Source: Bryobacterales bacterium (GTDB lineage: Bacteria > Acidobacteriota > Terriglobia > Bryobacterales > Bryobacteraceae). From it: a stretch of 64,000 nt of DNA. Shown in pieces: positions 34,953 to 43,562 of the stretch. A program made the position numbers and the translations under genes. The number at the start of each line of letters is the position of its first letter. The first letter of the stretch is position 1. The stretch covers positions 1 through 64,000 of the forward strand of contig JAEUQC010000060.1 in the NCBI GenBank assembly GCA_016789905.1, in the 5' to 3' direction. The notes beneath the pieces were generated by a model, which saw nothing but the letters and a program-made list of their open reading frames with translations, was not told where the DNA came from and did not search any database.

Positions 34953-35319
34953 CAACAGCCGCCGCTGTTTTCTTGGAGGGCTTCTATCTTTCAGCCTGTT
35001 TGGAGCTGAGAAAAAGAAGCCGGAGAAGGAAAAAAAGCTGTCCGCCGTTATCGCCGGCACGGTTTTCCGTGACCCTGGCTTCGCTGTTTCCGGCGCGGAG
35101 ATTGAGTTGATGGAAGTCCGCGCCGATGGTAAGAGAGGCAAATCGCGCCGGGCCGTCACTGACGGCCGCGGTGAATTTGCTTTTGCCGTTCCCGCCGTTG
35201 AACAGAAGTACAAGGTGAAGGCTTCCGCCAGGGGACTGCAACCGGAAGAGAAAGAAACGGCCTCCGCGCCCGGTGCGCGGATCGATGTATTCTTTACGTT
35301 GAAACCGGCAACCCCATGA
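34936..35319 (+). CDS. Exported carboxypeptidase-regulatory-like domain protein
   Basis: 127 aa from ATG at 34936, overlapping the end of the LysW-like gene by 17 bases. N-terminus GSNSRRCFLGGLLSFSLFGAE is a Tat-like signal with twin Arg. After a Lys-rich linker comes one beta-sandwich domain (IAGTVFRDPGFAVSGAEIELMEV...DGRGEFAFAVPAVEQKYKVKASARGL), the carboxypeptidase D regulatory-like fold common in Acidobacteria. No peptidase domain. Second of a five-gene operon. Confidence 0.8.
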   Translation: MRTGGSNSRRCFLGGLLSFSLFGAEKKKPEKEKKLSAVIAGTVFRDPGFAVSGAEIELMEVRADGKRGKSRRAVTDGRGEFAFAVPAVEQKYKVKASARGLQPEEKETASAPGARIDVFFTLKPATP

Positions 35320-35345
35320 CCGCATCCCAATATCAGGAGTTTTTA

Positions 35346-35762
35346 ATGCCGCGCATTTCCATTGCCCGCCTGCTTGTAGTCGCCCTCTTTTGCGGCGCGG
35401 CCCTCCTGGCGCAGAATCCGAACAAGAAAGACCCCGGCTATGGCAATTGGCTGCCCGGTTCACAGAAGGACAAAAAGGGCGACGACCCAAACGTTCGTGC
35501 GGTAACCGGCACGGTACGGCTGGTGGACGATTCGCTGGTGGAAGGCGCGGTGGTGCAGTTGAAGAACACGAAGACCATGCAGGTGCGCAGCTTTATCACC
35601 AAGGCCGATGGCATGTTCCAGTTCCAGGGATTGTCGACGAATGTGGACTATGAAATTAAGGCCGAGGCGAAAGGAATGGTGAGTCCGGCGCGCACGCTGT
35701 CCACCTTCGACGATCGCAAGCGGGCCATCATGCACCTGAAGCTTGAGAACAAGAAGCAGTGA
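35346..35762 (+). CDS. Exported carboxypeptidase-regulatory-like domain protein
   Basis: 138 aa from ATG at 35346, chosen over 35316 because GGAG lies seven bases before it and a clean signal peptide follows (MPRISIARLLVVALFCGAAL). The mature part is a Lys/Asp/Gly linker and one beta-sandwich domain (VTGTVRLVDDSLVEGAVVQLKN...ADGMFQFQGLSTNVDYEIKAEAKGM) of the same fold as the gene before, but little sequence identity. Third of the operon. Confidence 0.82.
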   Translation: MPRISIARLLVVALFCGAALLAQNPNKKDPGYGNWLPGSQKDKKGDDPNVRAVTGTVRLVDDSLVEGAVVQLKNTKTMQVRSFITKADGMFQFQGLSTNVDYEIKAEAKGMVSPARTLSTFDDRKRAIMHLKLENKKQ

Positions 35763-36298
35763 ACCGCAGGCTCTTTCTGGGCGGGTTTCTTCCGGCGCCA
35801 CTTTGGAGCGCCGCACCCATTCGCCTGAGCCGCGCCGATGGACTTCCTGAATATGTTGACCCGAAGCAGTACCGGGCAACGGTATTGCTGTTCGTGGCGG
35901 GGCAATGCCCTGTCTCCGGCGCCTACCGGGACCGCATACTGGCTCTGATCCGGTATTTCGAAGCCAAGCCTGTGCGCGTTCTGCTAATCAACGCCAATGA
36001 CGATGAAACGGCGGCGGACGCAGCGCGGCTGGCGAGGGAGTCCGGCTTTCCCATTCCCGTTTTCAAAGACTGGCGGAACACGGTTGCCAGCCGCTTCGGC
36101 GCATCCACGACGCCGGAAGCCGTTGTGCTGGATGCGGAAGGCACGCCGCAGTACCAGGGCGCAATTGACAACTCCAGCAACCCGGCGCGTGTCAAAGTGG
36201 AAGCGGTGAAGACGGCGGTAGAGGAGTTGCTGGCCGGCCGTGCCGTTACTGTGAAATCCATCCGCGCCTTTGGCTGCGCAATCAAAAAGGTGACCTGA
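35759..36298 (+). CDS. Exported redoxin-like protein with single Cys (CPVS)
   Basis: 179 aa, GTG start at 35759 inside the previous stop (GTGA). N-terminus MNRRLFLGGFLPAPLWSAA looks like a Tat signal. The rest is a thioredoxin fold: strand VLLFVAGQCP, the active-site position being CPVS (about residue 50-53) rather than CxxC, then RVLLINANDDETAADAARLA, and cis-Pro in TTPEAVVLD. This resembles the redoxin proteins of Planctomycetes/Acidobacteria with one Cys. A further Cys is near the C-terminus (RAFGCAIK). Coupled to a CxxC-type TlpA gene downstream. Confidence 0.8.
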   Translation: MNRRLFLGGFLPAPLWSAAPIRLSRADGLPEYVDPKQYRATVLLFVAGQCPVSGAYRDRILALIRYFEAKPVRVLLINANDDETAADAARLARESGFPIPVFKDWRNTVASRFGASTTPEAVVLDAEGTPQYQGAIDNSSNPARVKVEAVKTAVEELLAGRAVTVKSIRAFGCAIKKVT

Positions 36299-36301
36299 CC
36301 C

Positions 36302-36763
36302 ATGAAACTGATCCTATTTTTCGCCGCCCTCACGTTAGCGGCCGAACCGCTGGCGAAGATCAATGAAACGGGCTATCCCAAAATGCTCGCCGCGAATAAG
36401 GGCAAAGTGGTACTGGTGGATTTCTGGGCCACCTGGTGCGTACCCTGCCGCAAGGAGATGCCGGAAGTGGCAAAGCTGGAAGCAAAGCTGAAGGCGCGCG
36501 GCTTCGTGGTTGTCCCCATTAGCGCCGACGAACCAGAGAACGAAGCCGCCGCCCGCGATTTCCTCACGAAATCCGGGATCAAGAACCAGGGCTATCTGAA
36601 AGCGCCGAAGGACGACGACGCGTTTATCCGCGCGATTGACCCGAAGTGGAGCGGCGAATTACCGGCGCTGGTGCTCTACGACAAGACGGGAAAGAAAGTC
36701 CAGATTTGGAAGGGCGAGACGGCAATCGCAACGATTGAGGCGGCCGTTACCAAGCTGCTCTAG
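36302..36763 (+). CDS. TlpA-type thiol-disulfide reductase
   Basis: 153 aa with a short signal sequence (MKLILFFAALTLAAE). Thioredoxin fold with complete active site FWATWCVPCRKEMP (about residue 45) and ISADEPENEAAARDF. cis-Pro is in ELPALVLYD. Last gene of the run that starts with the LysW-like gene; it may keep the single-Cys redoxin reduced. Its stop overlaps the convergent FkbM gene. Confidence 0.92.
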   Translation: MKLILFFAALTLAAEPLAKINETGYPKMLAANKGKVVLVDFWATWCVPCRKEMPEVAKLEAKLKARGFVVVPISADEPENEAAARDFLTKSGIKNQGYLKAPKDDDAFIRAIDPKWSGELPALVLYDKTGKKVQIWKGETAIATIEAAVTKLL

Positions 36764-37725
36764 CGACGGAAAAAGAGCACGCCGGGGTGGACCTTGTAGT
36801 CACCGCTGACGGCGCACAAACCGCACTCCACGCGGTAGCCCATTCCCAGATTGGTGAAGGCGGCGGCGATGGCGCGCGGGTCGTCCTGTTCCTCCTCCGT
36901 GGAGATAACAACACGGGTATTGCCACGGCGCAGGGTGCCTTCGGCGCCGTGCAGGGCACGCACGGTGGCGCCTTTGATGTCCATTTTGATCAGGTCCACA
37001 CGATCAATATGGAGTTCCGCCGTGATTTTATCGATGGTTGTGACCGGCATTTCGGTCAGCACTTTATCCTTGGCGCCGCGCACGACAAAGCTATCGGCGG
37101 CCGAGTTGTCCGGGTCCTGATAGAACGACAGTGTTTCTTCTTTGTCCCAAACTCCCTTCGCGTAAACGATAACGCGGCCGGCGGCGATTTCGTCCTTGAA
37201 GTTCCGGCGCAGGCTTTCCACGTTTCCCGGGGAAGGCTCAATGGCCACAACCAGTTTTGCCCCGGCGCGCAGCGCCCGCCGCGTGTAGACGCCGACGTGG
37301 GCGCCACAATCGAGAACCACCTCTCCAGCCGCCACCGGCTTGCCCGGAAAGGCATAAATATCGAGTTCCTGCTGGGCGAGGAGGATAGGCAGAACCGAGT
37401 CTGAGCCGGCCGGAAGCCAGTAGTTCCCATCCGGTGTTTCCCACTGGCGAAGCCCAGACTGATCGTCCCGCACGAGCCGGGACTTGGCGGAGATCGCCGT
37501 TTCCACGACGTGCTGCCGCTGCAGTTGCGACGCGCCCTGGAAGGCGTCCGCGGCGGAACATGACGTCATCGGCATTCGTCCCAGTAGCGCCAGCCCCCAT
37601 GGAAGCACGGGCGGGTAGGCCCAAGCGGCAATCTCAAAAACAAGCACCATCACGCCACAAGCGATAACCGACTTGAGCAGATACGCGACGGCGGTGCGAA
37701 GGGCAGAACCGCTTTGAGTTTTCAT
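36760..37725 (-). CDS. FkbM-family methyltransferase, membrane-anchored
   Basis: 321 aa with one N-terminal membrane helix (about residues 15-35) and a hydrophobic second segment. FkbM methyltransferase domain: VVLDCGAHVGVYTRRAL (SAM motif I, about residues 136-152), VVAIEPSPGNVESLRRNF, and IDRVDLIKMDIKGATVRALHGAEGTL. These enzymes O-methylate sugars or small molecules. The membrane anchor is unusual and suggests a surface glycan or lipid-linked target. 46 bases downstream of the cyclase gene. Confidence 0.87.
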   Translation of the reverse strand: MKTQSGSALRTAVAYLLKSVIACGVMVLVFEIAAWAYPPVLPWGLALLGRMPMTSCSAADAFQGASQLQRQHVVETAISAKSRLVRDDQSGLRQWETPDGNYWLPAGSDSVLPILLAQQELDIYAFPGKPVAAGEVVLDCGAHVGVYTRRALRAGAKLVVAIEPSPGNVESLRRNFKDEIAAGRVIVYAKGVWDKEETLSFYQDPDNSAADSFVVRGAKDKVLTEMPVTTIDKITAELHIDRVDLIKMDIKGATVRALHGAEGTLRRGNTRVVISTEEEQDDPRAIAAAFTNLGMGYRVECGLCAVSGDYKVHPGVLFFRR

Positions 37726-37771
37726 GATTGCCGTTCATCGGCAAGGTGAGTGTTTTACTTTAGTCCCACGA

Positions 37772-38764
37772 TTATTCCAGGGCTATAGGCCGCATTGCGA
37801 AGCCGGCCGCCGCGCCTTTCACGCGATTGGTGATGCCGACATAGGTGAAACGGAAAATGCGGTTGCGGGCAAGGTCCTCCAGATAATGAAACTCGCCGAT
37901 GTGTATGCCTTGATCCACCAGCAAATAGCCGTGAACCGGATTCACTTCGCCGGGCAGTGCCGGGTCCGCGCCCACTTCCAGGCCTGAGGTATCGGACCCG
38001 ATCATGACGGCGCCCTTTTCCTCGACGAGCCATTTGGCGCCGGCCAGGGTGAGCCCGGCTGAATCGTGCTCCGCGATTTTGGCGTGATCGGCGCCGGTTT
38101 CTCCCCAATAGCGAAGCGTGCCGGTGCGGATCATCACAATGTCGCCCGGCTGCACATCCTCGCCTTCCTTGGCCAAGGCGGCCTGTAGTTCCTTCGGGCC
38201 AATGGCGAAGTTGGCGGGCAGCGCATCGACGCCTTTCCAGGCGGCCACGTCGATGAGGACGGCGCGGCCGATGACGGGCGGAATGGTATCGGCGTCGGCC
38301 TTGCGCAGGCCAAAATCGCCCGCGTCCGGGTTCTCTTTGAAGCCGTTGTACCAGTGGTTATCGGCGCCCTTGGTGATGTGGCCGAGTCCGTCGATCTGCG
38401 TGCCGACGTTGTCAGAAATGAAGAGGGCCGCGCTGTGAAAGGCCATCTGCTTCGGATGGTTGACGAAGCCACCGATATCTTTGCCGGTTTTTACGCCCTC
38501 CGGACTGCGGAAGCTCATTACCTCCGTCGGCGAATGGCCGGGCCATTTGTAGGAAGTGCGGTCCACGCGGACACCGAGGTCGTAGACGTTTCCCTTCTTC
38601 ACCGCGGCCAGTGACGCAGCAATACGCGCGGGGGTGTTGATGGCGTTCAACGCGCCCACCTCGTCCCGCTGCCCGTAGACCCACCCGTAGCCCTTCCCCT
38701 TGACCCAGCCCTGCGCAGAGAGCAGGGCGGAAAACAGCAGTAGAAATCCAACAGATCGCACCAT
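37772..38764 (-). CDS. Exported cyclase-family (KynB-like fold) hydrolase
   Basis: 330 aa with a signal peptide (SVGFLLLFSALLSAQ). The metal-dependent hydrolase motif of the cyclase/KynB family is seen as SDNVGTQIDGLGHITKG (Asp and His ligands, about residues 117-133), with upstream HSAALF and downstream DIVMIRTGTLRYW and GSDTSGLEV. Family members open or close rings (formylkynurenine, polyketides, isatin). Substrate unknown. The ATG lies 7 bases after TAGAAT located inside the end of lysA. Confidence 0.88.
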   Translation of the reverse strand: MVRSVGFLLLFSALLSAQGWVKGKGYGWVYGQRDEVGALNAINTPARIAASLAAVKKGNVYDLGVRVDRTSYKWPGHSPTEVMSFRSPEGVKTGKDIGGFVNHPKQMAFHSAALFISDNVGTQIDGLGHITKGADNHWYNGFKENPDAGDFGLRKADADTIPPVIGRAVLIDVAAWKGVDALPANFAIGPKELQAALAKEGEDVQPGDIVMIRTGTLRYWGETGADHAKIAEHDSAGLTLAGAKWLVEEKGAVMIGSDTSGLEVGADPALPGEVNPVHGYLLVDQGIHIGEFHYLEDLARNRIFRFTYVGITNRVKGAAAGFAMRPIALE

Positions 38765-38779
38765 GCGTTGGATTCTACA

Positions 38780-40024
38780 TTACTCGCCGCGCACCAGATC
38801 CTCAAGCGTCTCGCGCGTTCGAATGAACTTCCACGATGCGCCCTCCACCAGCACCTCCGCCGGCCGAGGACGGGAGTTGTAGTTGGAGGCGAGAACGAAG
38901 CCGTAAGCGCCGGCGGTGCATAGCGCCAGGAAGTCGCCGGGCAGCACATTGGCCATTTCGCGGTCGCGTGCGAAGAAGTCGCCGGTCTCGCAGACCGGAC
39001 CTACCACGTCGGCAGTGAACGTGCCTGGCATATGGGCCCGGAGGGGAACAATTTCGTGAAAGGCTTGATAGAGCGCGGGACGGATGAGATCGTTCATCGC
39101 CGCGTCCACTACGACGAACTCCTTGCTCTCCGCCGGCTTGCGATAGAGCACGCGAGTGAGGAGCGCGCCTGCGGGCCCGACGATGGAACGGCCGGGCTCC
39201 ATCATCAACTTCAGGTCATGCCCGGCGCAACGCGCGCAGACGGCGCGAATATGGGCCGCGATATCGGGCTCCCGCTGATCGGGCTTATAGGGAACACCAA
39301 GCCCGCCGCCGAGGTCCAGATGCCGGATGGGCACCCCCTTTGCCCGCAGCCGGCCGGTGAGCGCGAGCACCGCATCGAGCGCGTCTTTCAAAGGCGCCGT
39401 GTCCAGCAACTGCGAGCCGATATGGCAACTGACACCTTCCGCCACCAGGTGCGTGAAGCCGGCCGCGCGCGCGTAGACGTCTTCCACGGCGGCGATATCG
39501 ATGCCGAACTTGTGATCGCGCAAACCGGTGGAGATGTAGGGATGCGTCTGCGCGTCGACGTGGGGGTTGACACGCATGGCGATGCGGGCGGTGACGCCAA
39601 GGCGAGCGGCGATGGAATCGATGAGCGCGAGTTCGGCTTCGCTCTCACAGTTGAAGCTATGAATGCCGGAGGTGAGGGCGTACTCCACTTCGTCGCGCGT
39701 TTTGCCAACGCCGGAGAACACCACTTTCGCAGGGTCGCCGCCGGCACGCAGAACACGGTACAACTCGCCGCCGGAGACGATATCGAACCCGGCTCCTTCG
39801 GCCGCCAGAAGCCGCAGCACGCTGAGGTTGGAGTTCGCCTTGACGGCGTAGAACACTTCGTGCGGCACATCGCCAAAGGCGTCGTTATAGAGGCGGAAGC
39901 GCTCGCGGATGGCCGTCGCGGAATAGACGTAGACGGGCGTGCCGGCCGAGCGGGCGATGCTCTCCAGGTCAACGTCTTCGACGTACAGATTGCGGTCGCG
40001 ATAGGAATAGGGGGGGAATGGCAT
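38780..40024 (-). CDS. lysA: Diaminopimelate decarboxylase
   Basis: 414 aa, PLP-dependent fold III. Last step of lysine synthesis. PLP Lys is in FYAVKANSN (about residue 62), then HIGSQL, GGGLGVPY, EPGRS and the catalytic Cys in CETGDFFARDR (about residue 350). Its ATG overlaps the stop of the upstream phosphatase gene by one base (TGATG). No other lysine gene is adjacent. Confidence 0.96.
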   Translation of the reverse strand: MPFPPYSYRDRNLYVEDVDLESIARSAGTPVYVYSATAIRERFRLYNDAFGDVPHEVFYAVKANSNLSVLRLLAAEGAGFDIVSGGELYRVLRAGGDPAKVVFSGVGKTRDEVEYALTSGIHSFNCESEAELALIDSIAARLGVTARIAMRVNPHVDAQTHPYISTGLRDHKFGIDIAAVEDVYARAAGFTHLVAEGVSCHIGSQLLDTAPLKDALDAVLALTGRLRAKGVPIRHLDLGGGLGVPYKPDQREPDIAAHIRAVCARCAGHDLKLMMEPGRSIVGPAGALLTRVLYRKPAESKEFVVVDAAMNDLIRPALYQAFHEIVPLRAHMPGTFTADVVGPVCETGDFFARDREMANVLPGDFLALCTAGAYGFVLASNYNSRPRPAEVLVEGASWKFIRTRETLEDLVRGE

Positions 40025-41775
40025 CAGGAAACTCGAAGAACTAGAACAGTTTGATCGTCGAACTGCGACGCGGCGCCGCTGAAGGTTTCCACGGCAGCGT
40101 AGATGGCTTTCACGATGTCGTGCACGGGTTTATCGCAACAGGCGCGGATGGCGGCGCCGAGGCGCTCGCGGCCATACTCTTCGCCGGCCTCGTTCATGGC
40201 GTCCAGAATGCCATCGGAGGTTAAGACCACCAGATCTCCTGGCTCCAGATCGGCCGACATCTCTTCGTAGACGCGGGCCTGCAAGAGGCCAACTGGGACG
40301 CCTTCGGCGTGGAGGTCCAGCAGCGATTCGCCGCGGCAAATGATGGGCGGCAGACCGCCGGCATTGGCGATGGTGAGCTTACGCTCCGGAGCGTCCCAGA
40401 ACATGGCGAGCAGAGTGACATATTGCGCCTCGGCGCGGCGTTCGGTGAGCGAGTTGTTGAGCGCCCGGAGCAGATCGGCCGGGCGGCGCGGGCGGCGGCC
40501 GAGCGAACGGAGCAACCCGCTGACAAGGGCGGCATAGAGCGCCGCGGCCGGACCTTTACCGCTGGAATCGCCGAAGACGATGGTGGCCTGGCCTTGGTCA
40601 TAGTCGAAGAAGTCGAACAAATCACCGGTGATGTCGCGGGCCGGTTTCAGGCCGACGGCAATGTCCAAACCTTCGATTTCGGGCGCCTCGCTGGGCAGCA
40701 ACACCGATTGCAGTTTGCGGGCGGCCTGCAGATCCTTATCCATCCGCTGCTCGCGGGCCGCAATTTCTTCGTAAAGGCGGGCATTTTCGATGGCGCTGGC
40801 TACCTGCGGCGCGAGCAACGCGAGGGTCCGCATGTGGTCCATCGAATAGTAGTTCAAGCGATGGCTTTCCAGATCCATCACGCCCACCACGCGATCGCGC
40901 AACATGAGCGGAACCGCCACTTCACTTCGCAGGTTCGGGTGGCTGGCGATATAGCGAGGGTCGGTGGAGGTGTCTTCGACGCGCATGGGTTTGCGCAGCC
41001 GGGCAGCCGAACCGGTGACGCCGATGCTCAAGGGAATTTCGTCAAGTTCACGCCCGCCATCAAGCGAAATGGCGAGGCGGCGGCGGAGCATTTGCTTCTG
41101 TTCATCCAGCAGCCAGATGGTAAACGAATCATAGTCCATGAGCGCTTTGACGCTCTCCGCCACCGTATGCAGCAGTTCATCGAGATCCAGAATAGAGCTG
41201 AACCCCTGCGAGGTTTTCGCCAGCGTCCGCAGCATCCGGTGCTGGAGATCGACGCGCCGGTAGAGGCGGGCGTTATCGATGGCGCTGGCAATGCGGGTGG
41301 CGATCAGCCGCATCAGGGCCACGTCGTCGACCGAATAGGCGCCGACTTCGGTGGACTGAAAGTCGATGACGCCGACGAGTTTGTCGCGGGCCATCATGGG
41401 AATGGCCATCTCGCAGCGCACGGCGTCCATGGCGTTGAGGTACGTCTTGTCCTTGCGCACGTCGCGAACGAGCAACGGCTCCCGCGTGGCCGCGGCCTGG
41501 CCGGTGATGCCTTCGCCAAGCGGGATGAGCAGACGGTCCACCAGTTCCTGGCGATGGCCCATGGAGTAGCGAATGCGCAGCCCTTTTCGCCGCTCTGAAT
41601 GGAGCAGAATGGCGAAAAGCTGCGCGGGGATAACGCGTGTGATGACTTTGGCGACGCTGCTCAACAAGCGGTCCAGGTCCAGCGTCTCCGACGTAACACC
41701 GGCCACTTCCAGCAGATAGTCCAGCAGTTCCGCCCGGTCCCGGAAGCGGCTTGTCCTGCGGCGCGACTGGCTCAT
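40024..41775 (-). CDS. GAF-GAF-SpoIIE (PP2C-type) serine phosphatase
   Basis: 583 aa, no membrane helix. Two GAF domains (about residues 25-185 and 195-345) are joined by helices, followed by a short coiled coil ([21 protein letters not shown]) and a SpoIIE/RsbU phosphatase domain from about residue 370. Metal-binding Asp motifs are [24 protein letters not shown] and [18 protein letters not shown]. Such proteins control anti-sigma-factor antagonists, but none lies nearby. It sits between deoC and lysA with 4-base and 1-base overlaps, so it is made with metabolic enzymes. Confidence 0.93.
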   Translation of the reverse strand: MSQSRRRTSRFRDRAELLDYLLEVAGVTSETLDLDRLLSSVAKVITRVIPAQLFAILLHSERRKGLRIRYSMGHRQELVDRLLIPLGEGITGQAAATREPLLVRDVRKDKTYLNAMDAVRCEMAIPMMARDKLVGVIDFQSTEVGAYSVDDVALMRLIATRIASAIDNARLYRRVDLQHRMLRTLAKTSQGFSSILDLDELLHTVAESVKALMDYDSFTIWLLDEQKQMLRRRLAISLDGGRELDEIPLSIGVTGSAARLRKPMRVEDTSTDPRYIASHPNLRSEVAVPLMLRDRVVGVMDLESHRLNYYSMDHMRTLALLAPQVASAIENARLYEEIAAREQRMDKDLQAARKLQSVLLPSEAPEIEGLDIAVGLKPARDITGDLFDFFDYDQGQATIVFGDSSGKGPAAALYAALVSGLLRSLGRRPRRPADLLRALNNSLTERRAEAQYVTLLAMFWDAPERKLTIANAGGLPPIICRGESLLDLHAEGVPVGLLQARVYEEMSADLEPGDLVVLTSDGILDAMNEAGEEYGRERLGAAIRACCDKPVHDIVKAIYAAVETFSGAASQFDDQTVLVLRVS

Positions 41776-42590
41776 TTGGCCGCCGATTCCTGCACAATCC
41801 GGACACTGGCGCTGGCACCGATCCGGCTGGCGCCGGCCGCGATCATGGTCCGCGCGTCGCTTAACCCGCGGATGCCGCCGGACGCCTTCACGCCAATGCC
41901 AGGACCCACGGTGCCGCGCATAAGGGCGATGTCGGCCGCCGTGGCGCCGCCTTTAGAGAATCCAGTTGAGGTCTTGACAAAGTCCGCGCCCGCCGCCATC
42001 GACAGCTTACAGGCGGTTACTTTTTGCGTATCGTTCAGCAGGGCTGTTTCCAGGATCACCTTCAGGATCGCGCCGCCACGGTGGCACGCTTCGGCCACGG
42101 CGCGGATGTCCTTTTCAACAGCCAAATCTTCGCCGGCCCGCAGCAGGCCGACCGCCATGACCATATCCACTTCCGTGGCCCCGCAGCGAATCGCTTCTTC
42201 TGCTTCAAACACCTTCCCTGCGGTAGACATGGCGCCCAGCGGAAAGCCGACGACGGTGCACGTTTTGACGGATGTCCCGCGCAACTCGCGTGCTACCAGC
42301 GCCACCCAGCCTGAGTTCACACAGACGCTGGCGAAGCCATGCGTGCGCGCCTCCTGGCAGACCTGCAGGATCTCGGCCTTGGTGGCATCGGCCCGCAGCA
42401 GCGTATGGTCGATCATGGCCGCCAGCCGCGCGTCGCCCGGCCCGGAGGCGGTGGCCGATGGCGCGGACGGGGCATCGTACCCGCCTGTTGCAACGGAGGC
42501 CGCGGCAGGGGCGGCCACGGGCTTGCCCAGGCGCGCGACAAACTCATCGCCAATTTGAGCGACTAACCGATCCAGCTCAGCGTCCGTCAC
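41772..42590 (-). CDS. deoC: Deoxyribose-phosphate aldolase with N-terminal extension
   Basis: 272 aa. Splits 2-deoxyribose 5-phosphate into glyceraldehyde 3-phosphate and acetaldehyde. Aldolase core starts near residue 53 ([17 protein letters not shown]); Schiff-base Lys is in [10 protein letters not shown] (about residue 204), with a second Lys in VKASGGIR. Residues 1-22 ([19 protein letters not shown]) form an amphipathic helix followed by an Ala/Pro/Ser-rich linker of about 28 residues, which the normal enzyme lacks. This is the look of an encapsulation peptide for a bacterial microcompartment. Coupled to rpiB (ATGA) and to the phosphatase. Confidence 0.95.
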   Translation of the reverse strand: MTDAELDRLVAQIGDEFVARLGKPVAAPAAASVATGGYDAPSAPSATASGPGDARLAAMIDHTLLRADATKAEILQVCQEARTHGFASVCVNSGWVALVARELRGTSVKTCTVVGFPLGAMSTAGKVFEAEEAIRCGATEVDMVMAVGLLRAGEDLAVEKDIRAVAEACHRGGAILKVILETALLNDTQKVTACKLSMAAGADFVKTSTGFSKGGATAADIALMRGTVGPGIGVKASGGIRGLSDARTMIAAGASRIGASASVRIVQESAAK

Positions 42591-43210
42591 CCGCGGCTCC
42601 CTTTGCCATATTTTGTCTCCACAGCCGTGATCTTATCGATTCGCGATTGGTGCCGCCCGCCGCCCCAAGGGGTGGCAAACCACGTACGCACGACGTCTTC
42701 CAACTGCGTTTCCGTCAGCATGCGCCCGCCGAGCGTCAGCACATTGGCATGGTTGTGCTCGCGGCTATTGCGCGCCGAGGCACGGTCATAACAAAGCGCC
42801 GCACGAATGCCAGGGATTTTGTTGGCCACCATGGCTGAACCGATGCCGGCGCCGTCCACCATCACGCCGGCAAACGCCCGCCCGCCGCTCACGGCCAAGG
42901 CGACTTTCTCCGCCAAATCGGGGTAATCGACAGCGCGTTCATCGAAGGCCCCCACATCTTCCACCACGTAACCCAACGACGCCACCACGCCCTTCAAGAA
43001 CTCCTTCATGCGAAATCCGCCATGGTCGCTTCCCATAGCGACTGTTCGATGCGGCTCCAGCGCCTTGCGATACTCTTCCGGGGCGACTTCAACGATGGGA
43101 ACACCACGGTCCCGCGCGAGTTCCCGCGCCGAGGGGGTCACGATGGTTCCGCGCGCCACCTCCAGCACTCCCCCGAGCGGTACATCCCCAGTTGTGATCA
43201 CGTTGCGCAT
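42587..43210 (-). CDS. rpiB: Ribose-5-phosphate isomerase B with N-terminal extension
   Basis: 207 aa. The core (from about residue 56, [17 protein letters not shown]) has the RpiB fold with [12 protein letters not shown] and [14 protein letters not shown]. The Cys base used by E. coli RpiB (in I-C-G-T-G-I-G) is Asp here (VDGAGIG), so the catalytic base may be Asp, or the enzyme acts on another phosphosugar. Residues 1-55 are an extra segment ([14 protein letters not shown]...[16 protein letters not shown]) of a type I know from microcompartment-linked proteins of the EutQ/EutT-like kind. First gene of the operon rpiB-deoC-phosphatase-lysA-cyclase; TACAAT lies 14 bases before the ATG. Confidence 0.9.
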   Translation of the reverse strand: MRNVITTGDVPLGGVLEVARGTIVTPSARELARDRGVPIVEVAPEEYRKALEPHRTVAMGSDHGGFRMKEFLKGVVASLGYVVEDVGAFDERAVDYPDLAEKVALAVSGGRAFAGVMVDGAGIGSAMVANKIPGIRAALCYDRASARNSREHNHANVLTLGGRMLTETQLEDVVRTWFATPWGGGRHQSRIDKITAVETKYGKGSRG

Positions 43211-43247
43211 GAGGCGTACTGACTATTGTAAATGGTGCGGCCCAAAA

Positions 43248-43281
43248 GCGAACGCGGGATGGTTGCCCATCCCGCGTTCGC
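43248..43281 (-). terminator. Strong intrinsic terminator of the Lys-rich peptide gene
   Basis: Perfect 15-base stem (43248-43262 and 43267-43281) with a TTGC loop. On the minus strand it is followed by a T4 run (the AAAA at 43244-43247). It lies 30 bases after the stop codon of the 44-residue peptide and separates it from rpiB. Confidence 0.85.
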
Positions 43282-43310
43282 GAAACTGATCGAAGATCAG
43301 AGAGAAGAGC

Positions 43311-43445
43311 TTAGCTGTCCTTCTTCTTTTTCTTGCCACCCTTTTTCTTGGGCTCTTCCTTCTTGGTGTCGTCGCTGTTGGTGGCGGCGGCGAAGGTCAT
43401 CATCGAGAAAGCGCCGAGAACCATCAGCGCGAGGATCTTCTTCAT
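43311..43445 (-). CDS. Small Lys-rich secreted peptide
   Basis: 44 aa, ATG at 43445, AAGGAG nine bases upstream. Residues 1-21 (MKKILALMVLGAFSMMTFAA) are a textbook signal peptide. The mature part of about 23 residues is TNSDDTKKEEPKKKGG followed by KKKKKDS, so highly basic at its end. Its own ribosome site, signal and terminator make it a real gene despite its size. Divergent from the two-component system. Possible jobs: envelope-charge or stress peptide; function unknown. Confidence 0.8.
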   Translation of the reverse strand: MKKILALMVLGAFSMMTFAAATNSDDTKKEEPKKKGGKKKKKDS

Positions 43446-43562
43446 GTTTCGTTATCTCCTTTTGGAATACTGCCGGGCAGGAATGCCGCCAGACAAGTCC
43501 AGCATGAGCCAGTTCCGCATTTCCCGCGATCCCGGAAAAAGGCTATTTCTCGACCCGACTTG

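Noticed and set aside
40309..41598. A 429-codon open frame opposite the GAF/SpoIIE phosphatase gene.
   Set aside because: Antisense shadow with no family likeness.
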